Below, piece by piece: positions 12,603 through 23,124 of a stretch of 64,000 bases of DNA. Below the pieces are notes generated by a model that worked only from the letters and a program-made list of their open reading frames with translations, was not told the DNA's origin and made no database searches. A program made the position numbers and the translations under genes. Source of the stretch: Trifolium pratense. Its lineage: Eukaryota > Streptophyta > Magnoliopsida > Fabales > Fabaceae. Within the stretch, counting starts at the first letter, position 1. Each line of letters opens with the position of its first letter. The stretch lies in the NCBI RefSeq assembly GCF_020283565.1, contig NC_060059.1, positions 51,403,157 through 51,467,156 on the forward strand, in the 5' to 3' direction.

Positions 12603-13968
12603 ATTGGTATCAGAGCAGGTCGATTCAGTATCAGATCTTGCCGCGGATCATTAAAGTTCAATAAAAGTAGTACGGACCCTTTGGAGTTTGAACTGTTTAC
12701 GCTGAAATCATCGCGTGTTGAGTCTGATCAACTCAGTATCGTGTATGGTAGGCAGGGTATTACGGTTGAGAACCGAAGTGGACCAAGGAGGTCGAGTAGT
12801 AAGAACGAAGTAGAAGTGCGAACTCAGAAGGGAGTATGAACGAAGATTGTTAGAAGCTAATATTGGAACTGCAGCAGTCGATGCCACAAGAGTAAGTTGA
12901 GTAACGCCAACAAGTGGCGCTTAGAATTGAGAAAATTATGTGGCGTAATACCAGTAGTAAGAGGCATGTCAAGAGATGTACGAACCAGACGCGCTCAACT
13001 GACGGTAGCAGGTTTAAGGATATGGAGAATTCTGGGAATGGTAAACCCAGTATCAAAGTAAGTTTTGACCGGAGTAGAACCGAGACTGTGTATTGAAGTA
13101 CGATACCGGATAATTGTAATAGATAAGGAGTGAAGTGTTGCAGACATGTTAGATTGTGGTGAAGTATTATGTATGCAGTGGTGCGTTGGATGTCACTAAG
13201 TGATGCGAGTATTACTTTGTAATGTCTACGGTACAAGAAGTAATAACAATATGAGTAACGCCGGATAAGATGAGACAATGTGTGACATTGCCCAGGAATT
13301 GTAGACCGAGGCTGTAATGACGCAGTCAGAAGATACTGGTAAAAAGTTGAGATCAGAGTGCGCAGCAAGTAATGGCGGAGAATGTAGTCAGCAGGTTGGT
13401 CTTTAGGCCAACAACCATTTGAGAAGAAGAAAGTTTTATTCCAAGGAATTGGATGTGGAAGACGTTAAGATGATTAAAGATCGTATGATGAGTAAGTTAC
13501 GCAAATATTCATGTTTGGACCTGAGATTGTTAGTATAGAATACCCTTGAGAGCAAAGATTGTGAAGGTAAAACGGTTCACTTAAGTAGTTTGACGCGGGG
13601 AACTAGTAAGATTAAGTATGCTCCGACGTTGAATTGAAAAGTGCAAAAGAAGAAAAGTTGTGCTGTGAGCATTTAAGTTGAGGAAAAGAAACAGAGAGAG
13701 CTAATATAAGATGAGCGTGTACCTAAAAGTTGTATTATGGGCTGAGATTGGAAGTTCAATATCATGAAATGAACAAGTAGAATTTTCAAAGGTAACGTAA
13801 GCAAGTGCTAACGCAGTGAAGAGTGATAATTAGTAACCCATTGAACGACGAATCATGGTCGGTTACGAAATGAAGCTAGAATCTAAACGAGGCATAAGCA
13901 GTATACGCTGAGAATGAATGAAGAAGTTCTTGAATTTCGCGGACGAAATTCTTTTAACGGGGATAGAT
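12603..13968 (+). other. Non-coding interior of the LTR element with PBS and polypurine tract
   Basis: TGGTATCAGAGC at about 12606-12617 is complementary to the 3' end of initiator tRNA-Met, the usual primer. Just before the second LTR, one plus frame reads EFLNFADEILLTGID (about 13923-13968), reminiscent of the C-terminus of a Tekay polyprotein, suggesting deletion of the coding region. The longest ORFs (100 aa plus, 172 aa minus) resemble nothing and are taken as chance. Confidence 0.75.
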
Positions 13969-16317
13969 TGTAACATCCAAATTCAATTAATAGAGAAATA
14001 GTAATTAGAGAGAATTATTAGAGACCATACGGGAATATGTGAACAAATATAAAGGGATAATTAAAGGATACAAGTACACTTTGGTGTTAAGTGGAGGGAC
14101 AAATTTGTAATCAAACATATAATGCATGCCATAGAGGTTATAAAAGGATAAGTGTTGTGGACCCATTGAGATATCCATTCTTTCTCTCTCTCACGATCAG
14201 ACACAACAACAACAACAACACATCTTTCTCTCATCTTCACCACATGTCAAGTCCATCTCAAACCCCAATCACTCATGCAATTCCAAAATTAAGATCCTAA
14301 AGTCATAAACTACAAGGTAATGGGTTTTAATTTAACTCTTCTCCTTTAAACATATCAAGCAACTTCCAATCCATCTAACCTCAGCTTCTGTTCTTCAAAC
14401 AAAACCCCCAAAATTCAGTTCTTGCATGCAATGGGTTTAAGTTCTGAAGTGGTCATAAGGTTGTATAGAATTAGAATTAGAAATTGTAGGCCATGGTACA
14501 AGGGAAGCTGAATTTGATGCTCTGTGATTCTAGCTGCAAGATAAACTATGGAATTTAAGAAATTATTATGGAAAAGTGATTTAGTAACCTTAATGAACTG
14601 TTGTTGTTGCTGTACTGTAGGCTGATGTTGTTAAAACTGATTGGTATGATTAGAATGGTTATGGCTGAATTCTATGGAATTTTAGTTAAAAATTCGTATG
14701 ACAGTACAGGTACTAATCGAGTCATAGCTGTCGCTGTGTAGCCCAGACTTGTGTAATTGTTTGATTTTCGGATTCTACACTTAATTCCCTTCAGTTTGGA
14801 TATAAGTTTGATATGTTTTGGATTAGAAATGGATTCGAAAAACGCGTTTGAAGTTTGGATATTGATGCTGGAAACTGCATACGGGTTTTGGAATGGATTT
14901 TGCGGAATAAGCTAAAATGTGAGTTTAAGTTGGGTGAATGATTCCAGAACTGAATATGTATGCTTAATTGGCTGAGTAAGAGTTTGATTTGAAGTTGAAA
15001 TGAAAAAATTAGAGGTTGGAAGTCAGTAGCAGTTTTATGCAGAAAATCTGTCACGAGTTTGCATATGTGAGCAGGACCATCAGATGGTTCTAAGCGGGCG
15101 AGATGGCTCGGTATTGCTAGCAATTTCAGGTGGGTTCCCTTAGAAGCTCAACCTTTATGTATAGTTAGTACCTTTAGTTTCCCCAAAATATGTGCATGAC
15201 AACATTAGTCTAGGTAGGATATTAGTTTCCCCGAATTATGAATGTATGATAACTTTAAGGAATTTAGGATCAATTAGTGTATGAGAGGAGGTTAATCCCA
15301 ACACTTCTCTCCATTCTGATTATTTAATATGTTACAGTATCCATAGCTAGTAGTAAAGGGGATTGTAGGTGAATTCTATGTTAAATTTTATGGGAAACGC
15401 ATAACAGAGTAATGAACTGATATTCTTGCTAAGCGAGTAGTGGTCTCGCTAAGTGAATGTATCAGGTCGGTACACTGTGTAATGCAGAAAATTCAGATTT
15501 TATCACTCGTTTTATATCCCTGATATTCTGGATTGTTCTATGAATACTGATAGTGAATTAAATAAATAGAATGTTAATTACACGTTAAGTTATGATAGTC
15601 AAGAAATCTGGACAAGTTAGAAATACCCTGGGAGGGAATTCATGGGCAGGATAACAATCAGGATTATTAAGTTAAGAAAGTCAATCAATTATGGTGGTTA
15701 CTTATGTACCACGTTATGGGATTCATTAGAATCCAATCATGTTATGATTGTGAGCTTCAGCCGTGTCGATGTACATTATTATCGCAGACGGACATGTCAG
15801 GCCTCTGAGACCGGCTCACCTCAGAGTGTCTTTGTTATGAATAAAACGAACAAGATAAATGATTTATGTTACACCTTTATGTATTATGTTATGAAATTAT
15901 GTTATATAAATCATGTTTAGAGATTGACTATTAGATCAGAGAACTATTAGTTCATCAGTTGCCCCCGGTGTAGACACCAATAGTAATTGGGTAGTAGGAA
16001 TCCACTGAGACGAAGTGACTGTCTCATCCCCCACTTATTTGATTTCAGATAAACAGGTTGATCAAGATATCATGGTCTACAAGCATGGAGTTCAGATACT
16101 TGGATTATGCTAGTTGAGCTGACGTCATGTTATCTTATATTTGTATAAGATTTAGCTTCTTTATGTTTTCAGTTGTTAGCTCAATTTAGTATTAATCTCT
16201 TGGATTTTGTAATCCTATTTATGTATTCGGACAATATGTAATGAAAACTTAATGTTTCCCGATTCAGTTATGTACACTCTTATCGATATTCTAGATAAAT
16301 TGACATGGGGTGTTATA
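13969..16317 (+). repeat. 3' LTR (2349 bp)
   Basis: It is identical to the 5' LTR except for one base seen at 16053. It ends next to the right AATAT target duplication. Confidence 0.93.
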
Positions 16318-17179
16318 AATATCCTACATACAAATAATGAAGATAATTATACCAAAAAAAAATAAATGGCGATAAATATTGATTTGATATGAAATAAAAT
16401 TAAAATACTATATAAATGGATATAAATTTTTAAAAGTTAATTATAAATAAATAATCAAAATAAATAAATAATTATAAATAATTAAATTATCTCAAATATT
16501 AAATTAATATCAATTTATTATGAGTTAAGAATGTCATTTTATGTTATTTTACATTATCAACTAGTTGAACCGCTAATTTTACCAAACACTTAGCTTATCA
16601 GCTATCAGTCATCGGTCACCAGCTATAAGCTAAAGCCACTGTTTGGTAAGTCCAATAAGCTAGCTTATAGTTTATTGGACTAGCTTATAAGCTTGTTTGA
16701 TAAAAATGTGAAGTGTTTGGTAACAAGCTTCTCTAACTAGTTTATAACATTTTTTGATATGCTATTTCAAGTAGCGTATGAGCTTATAGTTTTTTACGTT
16801 TTTCCCACTTTTACCCTTTATTATTTTTATTTATTATTTCATTATTTTTTTTAAATATAATAACTACCCATTAACCGAGGGGTGCTAGAGTCACACCCTC
16901 TAACACACTCTTTTAAACACACCTCTATCTATTGGATCCATGTCATCTTTTTTTAAAGCTCTACTTGGCTACCGGAATCTAAGTTTACAAATTTATCTTC
17001 TTTTAATTTTGTATTTTATTATTATTATTATTATTTAGATTGTCAGTGTTCATCTTCCAATCTCACCGTCTCAAGTCTTAACCAAAACTCTCACCTCGTC
17101 ATCTCTAGCGCTTCTATGTCTCTTTGGATTGTAATGCATCATTGCCAAATCCAAACCCCCTTATTATCATCTTTATCAT

Positions 17180-18136
17180 CAGGGCCGGTTTTGGGCCAGG
17201 GCAACCAGGCCCCCAGCCCAGGCCTCCAAAACATTGGGGCCCCAAATTATATTTTTTTCAAGTCCATAATTTGAAACATTGGTTAAGTATTATTTCAGAG
17301 AACAAATTTCATGAGATGTCATTTGGCTTGTTTGTGTGTGCGCTTGATCCAAATTTTAAATTTTTAGTGTTTAGGTGCGTGAGTTCAAATCTCACGTGGG
17401 ACAATTTTTTAATTGTATTTTAAGAAATGAATTCATAATAAATATAGTTGATTTTAGTTTAATCTCTTTTACAATCTCTGGTACTTTTTTTTTTTTTTGA
17501 CAAAATCTCTGTTACTTCTTACAAATTAGAAATTGCTGCTAAGCCAAACTTTTGTTGATTTTTTATTTTTCTTGATCTCATGGAAGGCTTTGTCTAACAT
17601 GAACAACTACATTAAGTGGTGTATAGTGAACAAGTTACTGATATCGCTATAACGAATACGAATTTTACAAAATTCACCGTTGGATTGAAAGTTTGTATCA
17701 TATAGATCATCCATATCAAATTTTAAGAAAAATTGAAAATCATTTGATATGTCATTGAGACCCATCAAAATTAACGGTCACAAACGTGTTCATGATGCAC
17801 CACTTGATGTGGTTGTTCATGTTAGAATTGGCCCTCATAGAAAGGGCAAAGCTTCATTCATAACATTTACATTGTTGTGAAAATGTAATTTTTATTTATT
17901 AATTATCTTTAAATTTTATCAGTTCAATTTCAACATTTTATCGGTTCAATTTTAATGTTGTGGAATAATTTTTTTTTATGTTAGTTACACCAACAAATGA
18001 TTATTTTTGATGTTGTTGATACTATTTATAATTTAAATAAATGATTTTCTTTGTAAAAAAAAATTACAGTATATATTTTATTAGAATCCATTTTTATTAT
18101 TTGTCCAGGGCCTCCAAAATTTCGGAACCGGCCCTG
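17180..18136. mobile_element. hAT MITE with CAGGGCCGG termini (957 bp)
   Basis: It starts CAGGGCCGGTTTTGGGCC and ends GGAACCGGCCCTG, flanked by a perfect 8-bp duplication TTTATCAT at 17172-17179 and 18137-18144. The 8-bp duplication and CAGGG terminus are diagnostic for hAT elements. There is no transposase. Words CAGGCCCCCAGCCCAGGCC near the left end and GTCCAGGGCCTCC near the right extend the inverted similarity. Confidence 0.9.
17473..17517 (-). mobile_element. Tiny oligo(A) insertion (minus) with 14-bp direct repeats
   Basis: AATCTCTGGTACTT (17473-17486) and AATCTCTGTTACTT (17504-17517) flank a T run plus GACAA. Read on the minus strand this is TTGTC plus an A tail, as if only a retroposon tail was integrated. 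It lies inside the hAT MITE at 17180-18136. Confidence 0.5.
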
Positions 18137-18925
18137 TTTATCATGTACTAGTAACTAAAACTAGAGAAGCATGAGAGATAAAAAATAAACCTAAATACTA
18201 TTGTAAAATTGTAATACTAAAAAGAAATCGAAAATACTGAAACAAATTTGGAAATCGAAATACCAATCTCATTACTCAGTCAATAATAAATTATTCAACA
18301 CCTAATTCACTCCAATCTGTCTTACAAAAAAGGAACCTAGAAATTTATTATGGTCGTTCGCGACTGAAACAACGGTGGCCGCCAAAGCTCACAAAAGAGA
18401 TGAAGACGACAACATCCACCGGAACACATGATAGAGACGACGATCACTGGAGTATGTGATATAGACGGTGGCCAAAGAAGATTGTGATTGAGACGATAGA
18501 GGAGTTTGTGTAGATGGAGAGAACCACACAACTGGAGAAAGAAAAGAAAGAAAGAAAAAAAAAGAAGAAAAGCATTCACTCTCCAAACTTGCTTAACCGG
18601 TCAGCAAGTAAAGAGTAAAACAAAAAGAGTGTCTGGCTAATTGTGATCGATGTGTATTATAGGAGTGTGTCCCAACCATTGCTCCTCACTAACCATGTAC
18701 TTTTATGTCATTTTGTACTTATAACTGTTAAATTTGCTAAACACTTTAATTTTATTCTACTAACTTTTCAACTATAAGCTACCAGCCATCAGCTATCAAC
18801 TATAAGCTAGTTTTTCAGCTATCAACTAGCTTATAGCTTATTTTTACTAAACAGAGCCAAAAACTATCAGCTATCAGTCATCAACTAACTTATCAGTCAA
18901 CCGCTATTTTTACCAAAGAGAGCCT

Positions 18926-19968
18926 AAATGTAACTCAACCTATGTTTTTACAAGGTGTCTCAAAATTATAGGACCTATGTAACTCATCCTAAGTTTGCCT
19001 ATTTAAGCCGTGACTATATGTAGAAAGAAAAAGGCACAATAAGAAATTCACCCCCTTCAATCCAACTAGTTCTACTCGAATTATACCTAGCATACAAACC
19101 AAAGAAATTTTTTCAATAATATAATTACAATTATATATTTCTTCAATTACTAGGTATAAGTCTAATTTTGCTTCAAAAAAAAAGGTGCAAGTCTAATTAA
19201 AGTATCAATGCCAAAAGTGGAACAAGCATTAAACGTTGTCTTATGAGCAAACATTTTAACGCCCCATTGCTCAATTGTACAGAATCCTGAAGAGTAACAA
19301 CTTCATAACATCCCTACAATTCATCAAACCATCTCTTCAATTCTCACATTTAATATAACCATTAAACAATGTAACAAAGCAACTCTCATTACTCTTTCTA
19401 CAAAAACTTACTATAACATTGAATGATATTCATGAAATTAAAACCTCCTTTATATACCCTGTTGTGTATAGTCACATGAGGATTAATTGATTCAATGTCA
19501 AAACATGACAACTACGGATATGGTAATTGAATGGAGATATATTAATCACAAACATAGAAACGCCAAATACAACATCGATATCAATTATTATATTCAATAT
19601 AATTGTGTGGGACACCTAATCCGAAAAGTGGTCGTTTTTCGTAGACAAAGATTCTTAAGAAAAGAATAGGATTCTCACACGGATTCTCACATAGCCCACA
19701 TGGCCGTTAATTATAGGTTGAACAATTGCGATTAACCCAACTTTAAAATAAGTGTACAATCTAAGCTACACAGTTTAAATCGAACGGTCTAATAGTAATA
19801 GTATATTATGATGTCTAGAAGAACAATCAAAATCCATAATGGTATACCTTTCTTTACTTATGGTATACCATGCCATACATGATCATTTACCCTAATTTTC
19901 TATGCACAATTTCTGTCTTTCACCAATAGGAGAAGCAGAAAGAAAAACTGAAGAAATAACAACACAAA
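18926..19968. other. Intergenic DNA downstream of the DUF7138-like gene
   Basis: This AT-rich stretch holds no supported gene. A small oligo(A) insertion lies at 19152-19198: AGGTATAAGTCTAATT and AGGTGCAAGTCTAATT flank TTGCTTC plus an A run. The last part should contain the 3' UTR of the minus-strand gene ending at 19969. Confidence 0.5.
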
Positions 19969-20745
19969 TCAGTGACCATTCTCGCCGGAATTTCTCACCG
20001 GCCGGGAAATCGGTCCCGCCGATGTCCTGAATCCTACAATTACCTCATCATAACAGCACAAATGGAAATCAGCAGAAGTCCCTTTCAAACTCGCCATCAA
20101 ACACTCTCTACACACAGCACCACCGCTTCCACCACCGCCTCCGCCACCGTTGACACTTTCGCCACTGTTGACATTTCCACCACTGTTGACACTTCCACCA
20201 CCGTTGACACTTCCACCACCGCTTCCGCCACCGTGGAATTTAAGCGTTTCCTTTCTAAAAGACTCAACCTTGATTCCCATACTAATCAAAAAAGCCTCTC
20301 TTTCTTTCCTCCAATTCATCATCCTTCTCTCCATTTCAGCATATTCAGTCGTCGACGTCGACGGCGCCGCCGCAAACTTCTGCCGAACACCGTTAAACTT
20401 CGTTCCATCAAGACGCTGAAGCATTCGTTTCTCGGACAGATTCTTGTTCTTCACCGGAGACTTCTTAGGCCGTCTAAACCGCTTCACATAGAAATAGTAC
20501 GCCGCACCGTCACAACATACGGCGGCGAGGTTGACCTTAGCGGTGAGAGGGATTTTCCGGTCACTATTTTGATCAGCGAGAAAAACAGAAAACTGATGTG
20601 GCGAGATCTTAGTCTTCTCACTGAGGAAGAAAAGAAGAGTCTTGATATTCATGGTGGGGTCCACTTGGAGGATTCCGAGATTGATTTCGGTTTCACCGTC
20701 GCAATAGATCACCGGAAACGGCTTACCTCCGCCGTCAAACAACAT
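19969..20745 (-). CDS. Plant-specific protein resembling DUF7138 (258 aa)
   Basis: This is a single-exon minus-strand gene with ATG at 20745-20743 and no introns. Function is unknown. Residues 8-90 form a conserved N-terminal module (KPFPVIYCDGETEINLGIL, then MNIKTLLFFLSEKTKISPHQ and FSVFLADQN) with an alternating beta/alpha pattern like a ubiquitin-fold domain. Residues 87-104 are strongly basic (KRFRRPKKSPVKNK) and could be a nuclear signal. Residues 136-165 are charged and helical. Residues 172-210 are a Gly/Ser/Asn repeat, and the C-terminus carries CREC at 212-215 and a CC pair at 230-231 within a conserved FHLCCYDEVIVGFRTSAGP block. This layout matches proteins I recall as DUF7138; the assignment is from memory. 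A TATA-like element lies about 80 bp upstream. The 262-codon plus-strand ORF over the same DNA is a shadow caused by GC-rich codon use. Confidence 0.82.
   Translation of the reverse strand: MLFDGGGKPFPVIYCDGETEINLGILQVDPTMNIKTLLFFLSEKTKISPHQFSVFLADQNSDRKIPLTAKVNLAAVCCDGAAYYFYVKRFRRPKKSPVKNKNLSEKRMLQRLDGTKFNGVRQKFAAAPSTSTTEYAEMERRMMNWRKEREAFLISMGIKVESFRKETLKFHGGGSGGGSVNGGGSVNSGGNVNSGESVNGGGGGGGSGGAVCRECLMASLKGTSADFHLCCYDEVIVGFRTSAGPISRPVRNSGENGH
20138..20232 (-). repeat. In-frame coding minisatellite (GGSVN repeats)
   Basis: About four to five 15-18-bp units of GGTGGTGGAAGTGTCAAC, read on the minus strand, encode GGGSVN, GGGSVNS, GGNVNS and GESVN. The unit number is likely to vary between alleles because units are whole codons. 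Confidence 0.8.
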
Positions 20746-20822
20746 TTTCCGACGAATTAAAAGAAGAAATTCACCACGCTCTTTGGTTCTTTGCGTGAGG
20801 AATAGGGGCAGAGTAGAGAGGG

Positions 20823-20832
20823 TTTTATATCA
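20823..20832 (-). promoter_or_regulatory. TATA box candidate for the DUF7138-like gene
   Basis: The minus strand reads GATATAAAAC about 80 bp upstream of the ATG at 20745, a normal plant TATA position. Confidence 0.6.
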
Positions 20833-21232
20833 TGATGAGTCACAATAGATGTGTGGGGTTTTAGGGGTTATTCTGTAAATATAGCGAGGCGGTTAGGGAT
20901 ATTATTGGAAGAAAAAAAATTAATCGGTGAAAACTGTTATTCATTTTATTTTATATTTAATGAAAAATTTTAAGGGATTGTGTTGTGCCTGTATAAGATA
21001 GAAAAGTTTTTTCTTTTATTTTAATACGATTTCATTTTGATTTTTTTCTATATAATTTTTTTAAAAAATTTTACAGTACAATATTTTTATTTTATTTAGG
21101 TGAGGGATAATGTCATAGTCTAGGAGAAGATTTTACTTTTTTAAAAAAATATTAACAAAATTTGAATATAGAATTTTTTTAAATTGCTACTTGAATTTGA
21201 TGTAGTACTATACTAAATTAAATGAATGAATA

Positions 21233-21300
21233 TACTTTTTTTTAGTAAAAATAAAATCGCCTTTTACTTTTTTTTAGTAAAAATAAAATTGCTTTTTACT
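21233..21300. repeat. Short tandem duplication of about 35 bp
   Basis: TTTTTTTTAGTAAAAATAAA followed by AT(C/T)GC(C/T)TTTTAC occurs twice in a row. Confidence 0.7.
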
Positions 21301-21327
21301 ATTAGATTAATGTTTAGAAGGAGAAAA

Positions 21328-21868
21328 CTTAGGTAAGTACCATACATTGTCTAGTCTTGTTTTTTACTTAAAATTTGACACATCAATAATTTTTTTCATG
21401 TCAGCTTTTAGAACACCATTATCTCATGAACTCATATGTGTTTTTTAAGTGGGTCCCATTTCATTTTTTATATTATTTTAAATTTTTCAATTATTTAAAT
21501 AACTCAACCATATTTCTCAAATATCCATACAACTCATCAAAAACTTTAAAATGGATCCTATTAAACCTCCGAATATACCCACAAATGAGCTTTATAAATA
21601 TGGTTTTAATTCATTTTTTAAGTTTATATTATTTTTTAATTCATCTAGGCAGAAAAGAAACGTTGTTATGCAGAACAACATTGGATACCGTAGGAACGAA
21701 ATTGAAAGCCAAATATCCATGTGCCTCTGACATATATTAGTGTAGGAACGACTTTGTTCAACCGATATTTATGCTCTTAACAAATTATTCTTCACTTAAA
21801 TAAGATGTTAATGTGTCAAATTTTAAGTGGAAAACATGACAAAAAAAAGTATGATACTTAACCTAAGA
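21328..21868. mobile_element. TIR element of about 540 bp
   Basis: The left end CTTAGGTAAGTACCATACA, then ACTTAAAATTTGACACAT, is mirrored at the right by ATGTGTCAAATTTTAAGTGG and AGTATGATACTTAACCTAAG. The imperfect inverted repeats are about 60 bp each. The interior ORF of 104 codons is AT-rich and unlike any family I know. Confidence 0.75.
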
Positions 21869-22276
21869 TTTATCCTCTTTAGAATTCATTTGTTTTTAAT
21901 TTGCTTGTAAGAAAATAATTATTACATGTAGAAAGTGACGTTGGGGCATTCTGGAGTAGTGGAGTGGAAGGTTGTCTGGGTCTTCGCCGAATTTACAGTG
22001 TCAGCATGTGACTTGGAGCTCAAGCAAGGGTGAAATTACAAAACGATTCGTTTCATATGGATACCAAAATAGCTCTCGTTCTATTTCGATTTTCGGGAAA
22101 GACCCACTTTTTCTGTTCCAAAATCAATTTTAGTTTGGATAATAAAAGTTTCAATTTCAAGTCAAGTGTGATCTTTTTGTTTTTTTTTTATTAAAAAAAA
22201 AGTGTGATCTTTTTGTAAATCTTTTTTTGTACAAGATATAATTTTTGGATTCGATTACTTTCGAGCTTATAAAAAA
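21869..22276. other. Intergenic DNA with one small direct-repeat insertion
   Basis: No gene is seen. At 22164-22216 the 17-bp word AAGTGTGATCTTTTTGT is repeated around a T9-ATT-A7 filler. Sequence at 21940-22060 is less AT-rich but has no recognisable coding pattern. Confidence 0.45.
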
Positions 22277-22454
22277 GGAGAATGTTAACTTGTGTCCTTA
22301 AGACACATGTTAAGGAAGCAAAAATATAAATTATTAAATTCTAATTTGTGCATTTTGACTTTTGAAGCATTAAATTTCTTGTATCATTAAATGATGAATT
22401 TCTATTTTTGTATATCTTAACATGTGCCCTAAGGGCACATGTTAACAAGACCCT
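22277..22454. mobile_element. MITE, copy 2 of the family at 5048-5222
   Basis: Termini GGAGAATGTTAAC and GACACATGTTAAG at left are mirrored by TTAACATGTGCCC and GGGCACATGTTAACAAG at right. Size and ends match the 5048-5222 element. Confidence 0.8.
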
Positions 22455-22475
22455 ATAAAAAATTAGGTTACGTAA

Positions 22476-22857
22476 ATGTTCTGGATACACCAAAAGAGTT
22501 TCACATTCCTTGGTAATCGAGGCCAATGATAGTTTATATACAACACCCATACCTTTCAAATTACCGAGACTTCTTTTTTACAAAGGACAAAACTGTGACG
22601 AGTTAAACCCAAAACAGACAATTTCTCGAAGATGTAGACTTGAGGTCGGATCGGAACCTTGGCGCCGGCTATGGGAAACGAACTCGCGCATGCTCGTGGG
22701 TCGGCACCCTTTAGCCCCTAGCCTCGACTGGAGGCTACCATTCCCGATAGACCAAAATAGTCTTGCATCGCTTGGTAATCGAGGCTAAGGATAGTTTATA
22801 TACAACACACACACCTTTCAAATCACTGAGACGTCTTTTGAGGTCGGATCGAAACCG
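22476..22857. mobile_element. Possible TRIM-like element: two short direct repeats around a PBS-like site
   Basis: A block containing CTTGGTAATCGAGGC, GATAGTTTATATACAACAC, CCTTTCAAAT and GAGGTCGGATCG begins near 22485 and again near 22747. The second copy lacks about 67 bp. Directly after the first block is TTGGCGCCGGCTATGGGAA (from 22661), resembling the TGGCGCCG primer-binding site of some Ty3/gypsy elements. The spacer is only about 86 bp. This is the plan of a terminal-repeat retrotransposon in miniature, but ends and target duplication are not clear. Confidence 0.4.
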
Positions 22858-23124
22858 TAAATAAATAATTTTTTATGTTAATTGAGTTATGCCCCCCTTT
22901 GTACACCAAAAATAAAATTATGTTAATTCATAAAGAGTTTAATGCGGTGGCGGAGCTAGGCTAAAAATTGAGGAGGGCCATTAAAAATATAATAAATCGA
23001 ATATTAAAAAAAATACTAAAAAAAAATATATATATATATCATATTGAGGATGTGTCTAGTATGAATATATCAAAAAAACAAAAATAGTTAAAAGATGGAC
23101 AATTATCATTTTACAAAATAAATA

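Larger units (their letters stand above)
10254..16317 (+). mobile_element. Very young non-autonomous LTR retrotransposon (6064 bp), chromovirus/Tekay-like ends
   Basis: Two direct repeats of exactly 2349 bp (10254-12602 and 13969-16317) begin TGTAACATCC and end GGGGTGTTATA. The element is flanked by a 5-bp duplication AATAT at 10249-10253 and 16318-16322. Comparing the LTRs by eye I find one difference (T at 12338, A at 16053). A primer-binding site follows the first LTR. Just before the second LTR, GAAATTCTTTTAACGGGGAT resembles the polypurine end of Ty3/gypsy Tekay-type chromoviruses, as does the TGTAACA start. The 1366-bp interior has no recognisable gag, protease, RT or integrase, so the element must depend on enzymes made elsewhere. 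It inserted into a hAT-like element. Confidence 0.93.
16877..18690. mobile_element. TIR element interrupted by a hAT MITE
   Basis: The left end GAGGGGTGCTAGAGTCACAC (then CCTCTAACACACTC) has an imperfect inverse at about 18655-18690 (AGGAGTGTGTCCCAACC, then TTGCTCCTC). Flanks CATTAACC and CACTAACC could be an 8-bp duplication with one mismatch. The CAGGGCCGG element at 17180-18136 sits inside. Flanking interior sequence includes GA/TC-rich and possibly captured host DNA, but I recognise no gene. Confidence 0.5.
9757..18925. mobile_element. Nest of hAT-like elements with TGTTTGGTAA termini
   Basis: The left part (about 9757-10248) opens with GTTTGTTTGGCAAGTC and is rich in AGCTTATAG subterminal words. 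Matching inverted ends occur at about 16570-16635 (TTTACCAAACAC with TCAGCTATCAG words), 18840-18856 (TTTTTACTAAACAGAGCC) and 18908-18925 (TTTTACCAAAGAGAGCCT); another left end starts near 16636 (GCCACTGTTTGGTAAG). The subterminal motifs and ends fit hAT-type MITEs inserted near or into each other. The LTR retrotransposon at 10254-16317 split the first. I cannot pair all ends with confidence and see no transposase. Confidence 0.55.

Noticed and set aside
12850..13368. 172-codon minus-strand ORF inside the young LTR element
   Set aside because: It shows no domain, runs antisense to the element and resembles no gag/pol product; treated as chance.
19972..20760. 262-codon plus-strand ORF over the DUF7138-like gene
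   Set aside because: It is the antisense shadow of a minus-strand gene with a TATA box and conserved motifs; its product is a Ser/Thr/Arg-rich string from reversed Gly/Asn codons.
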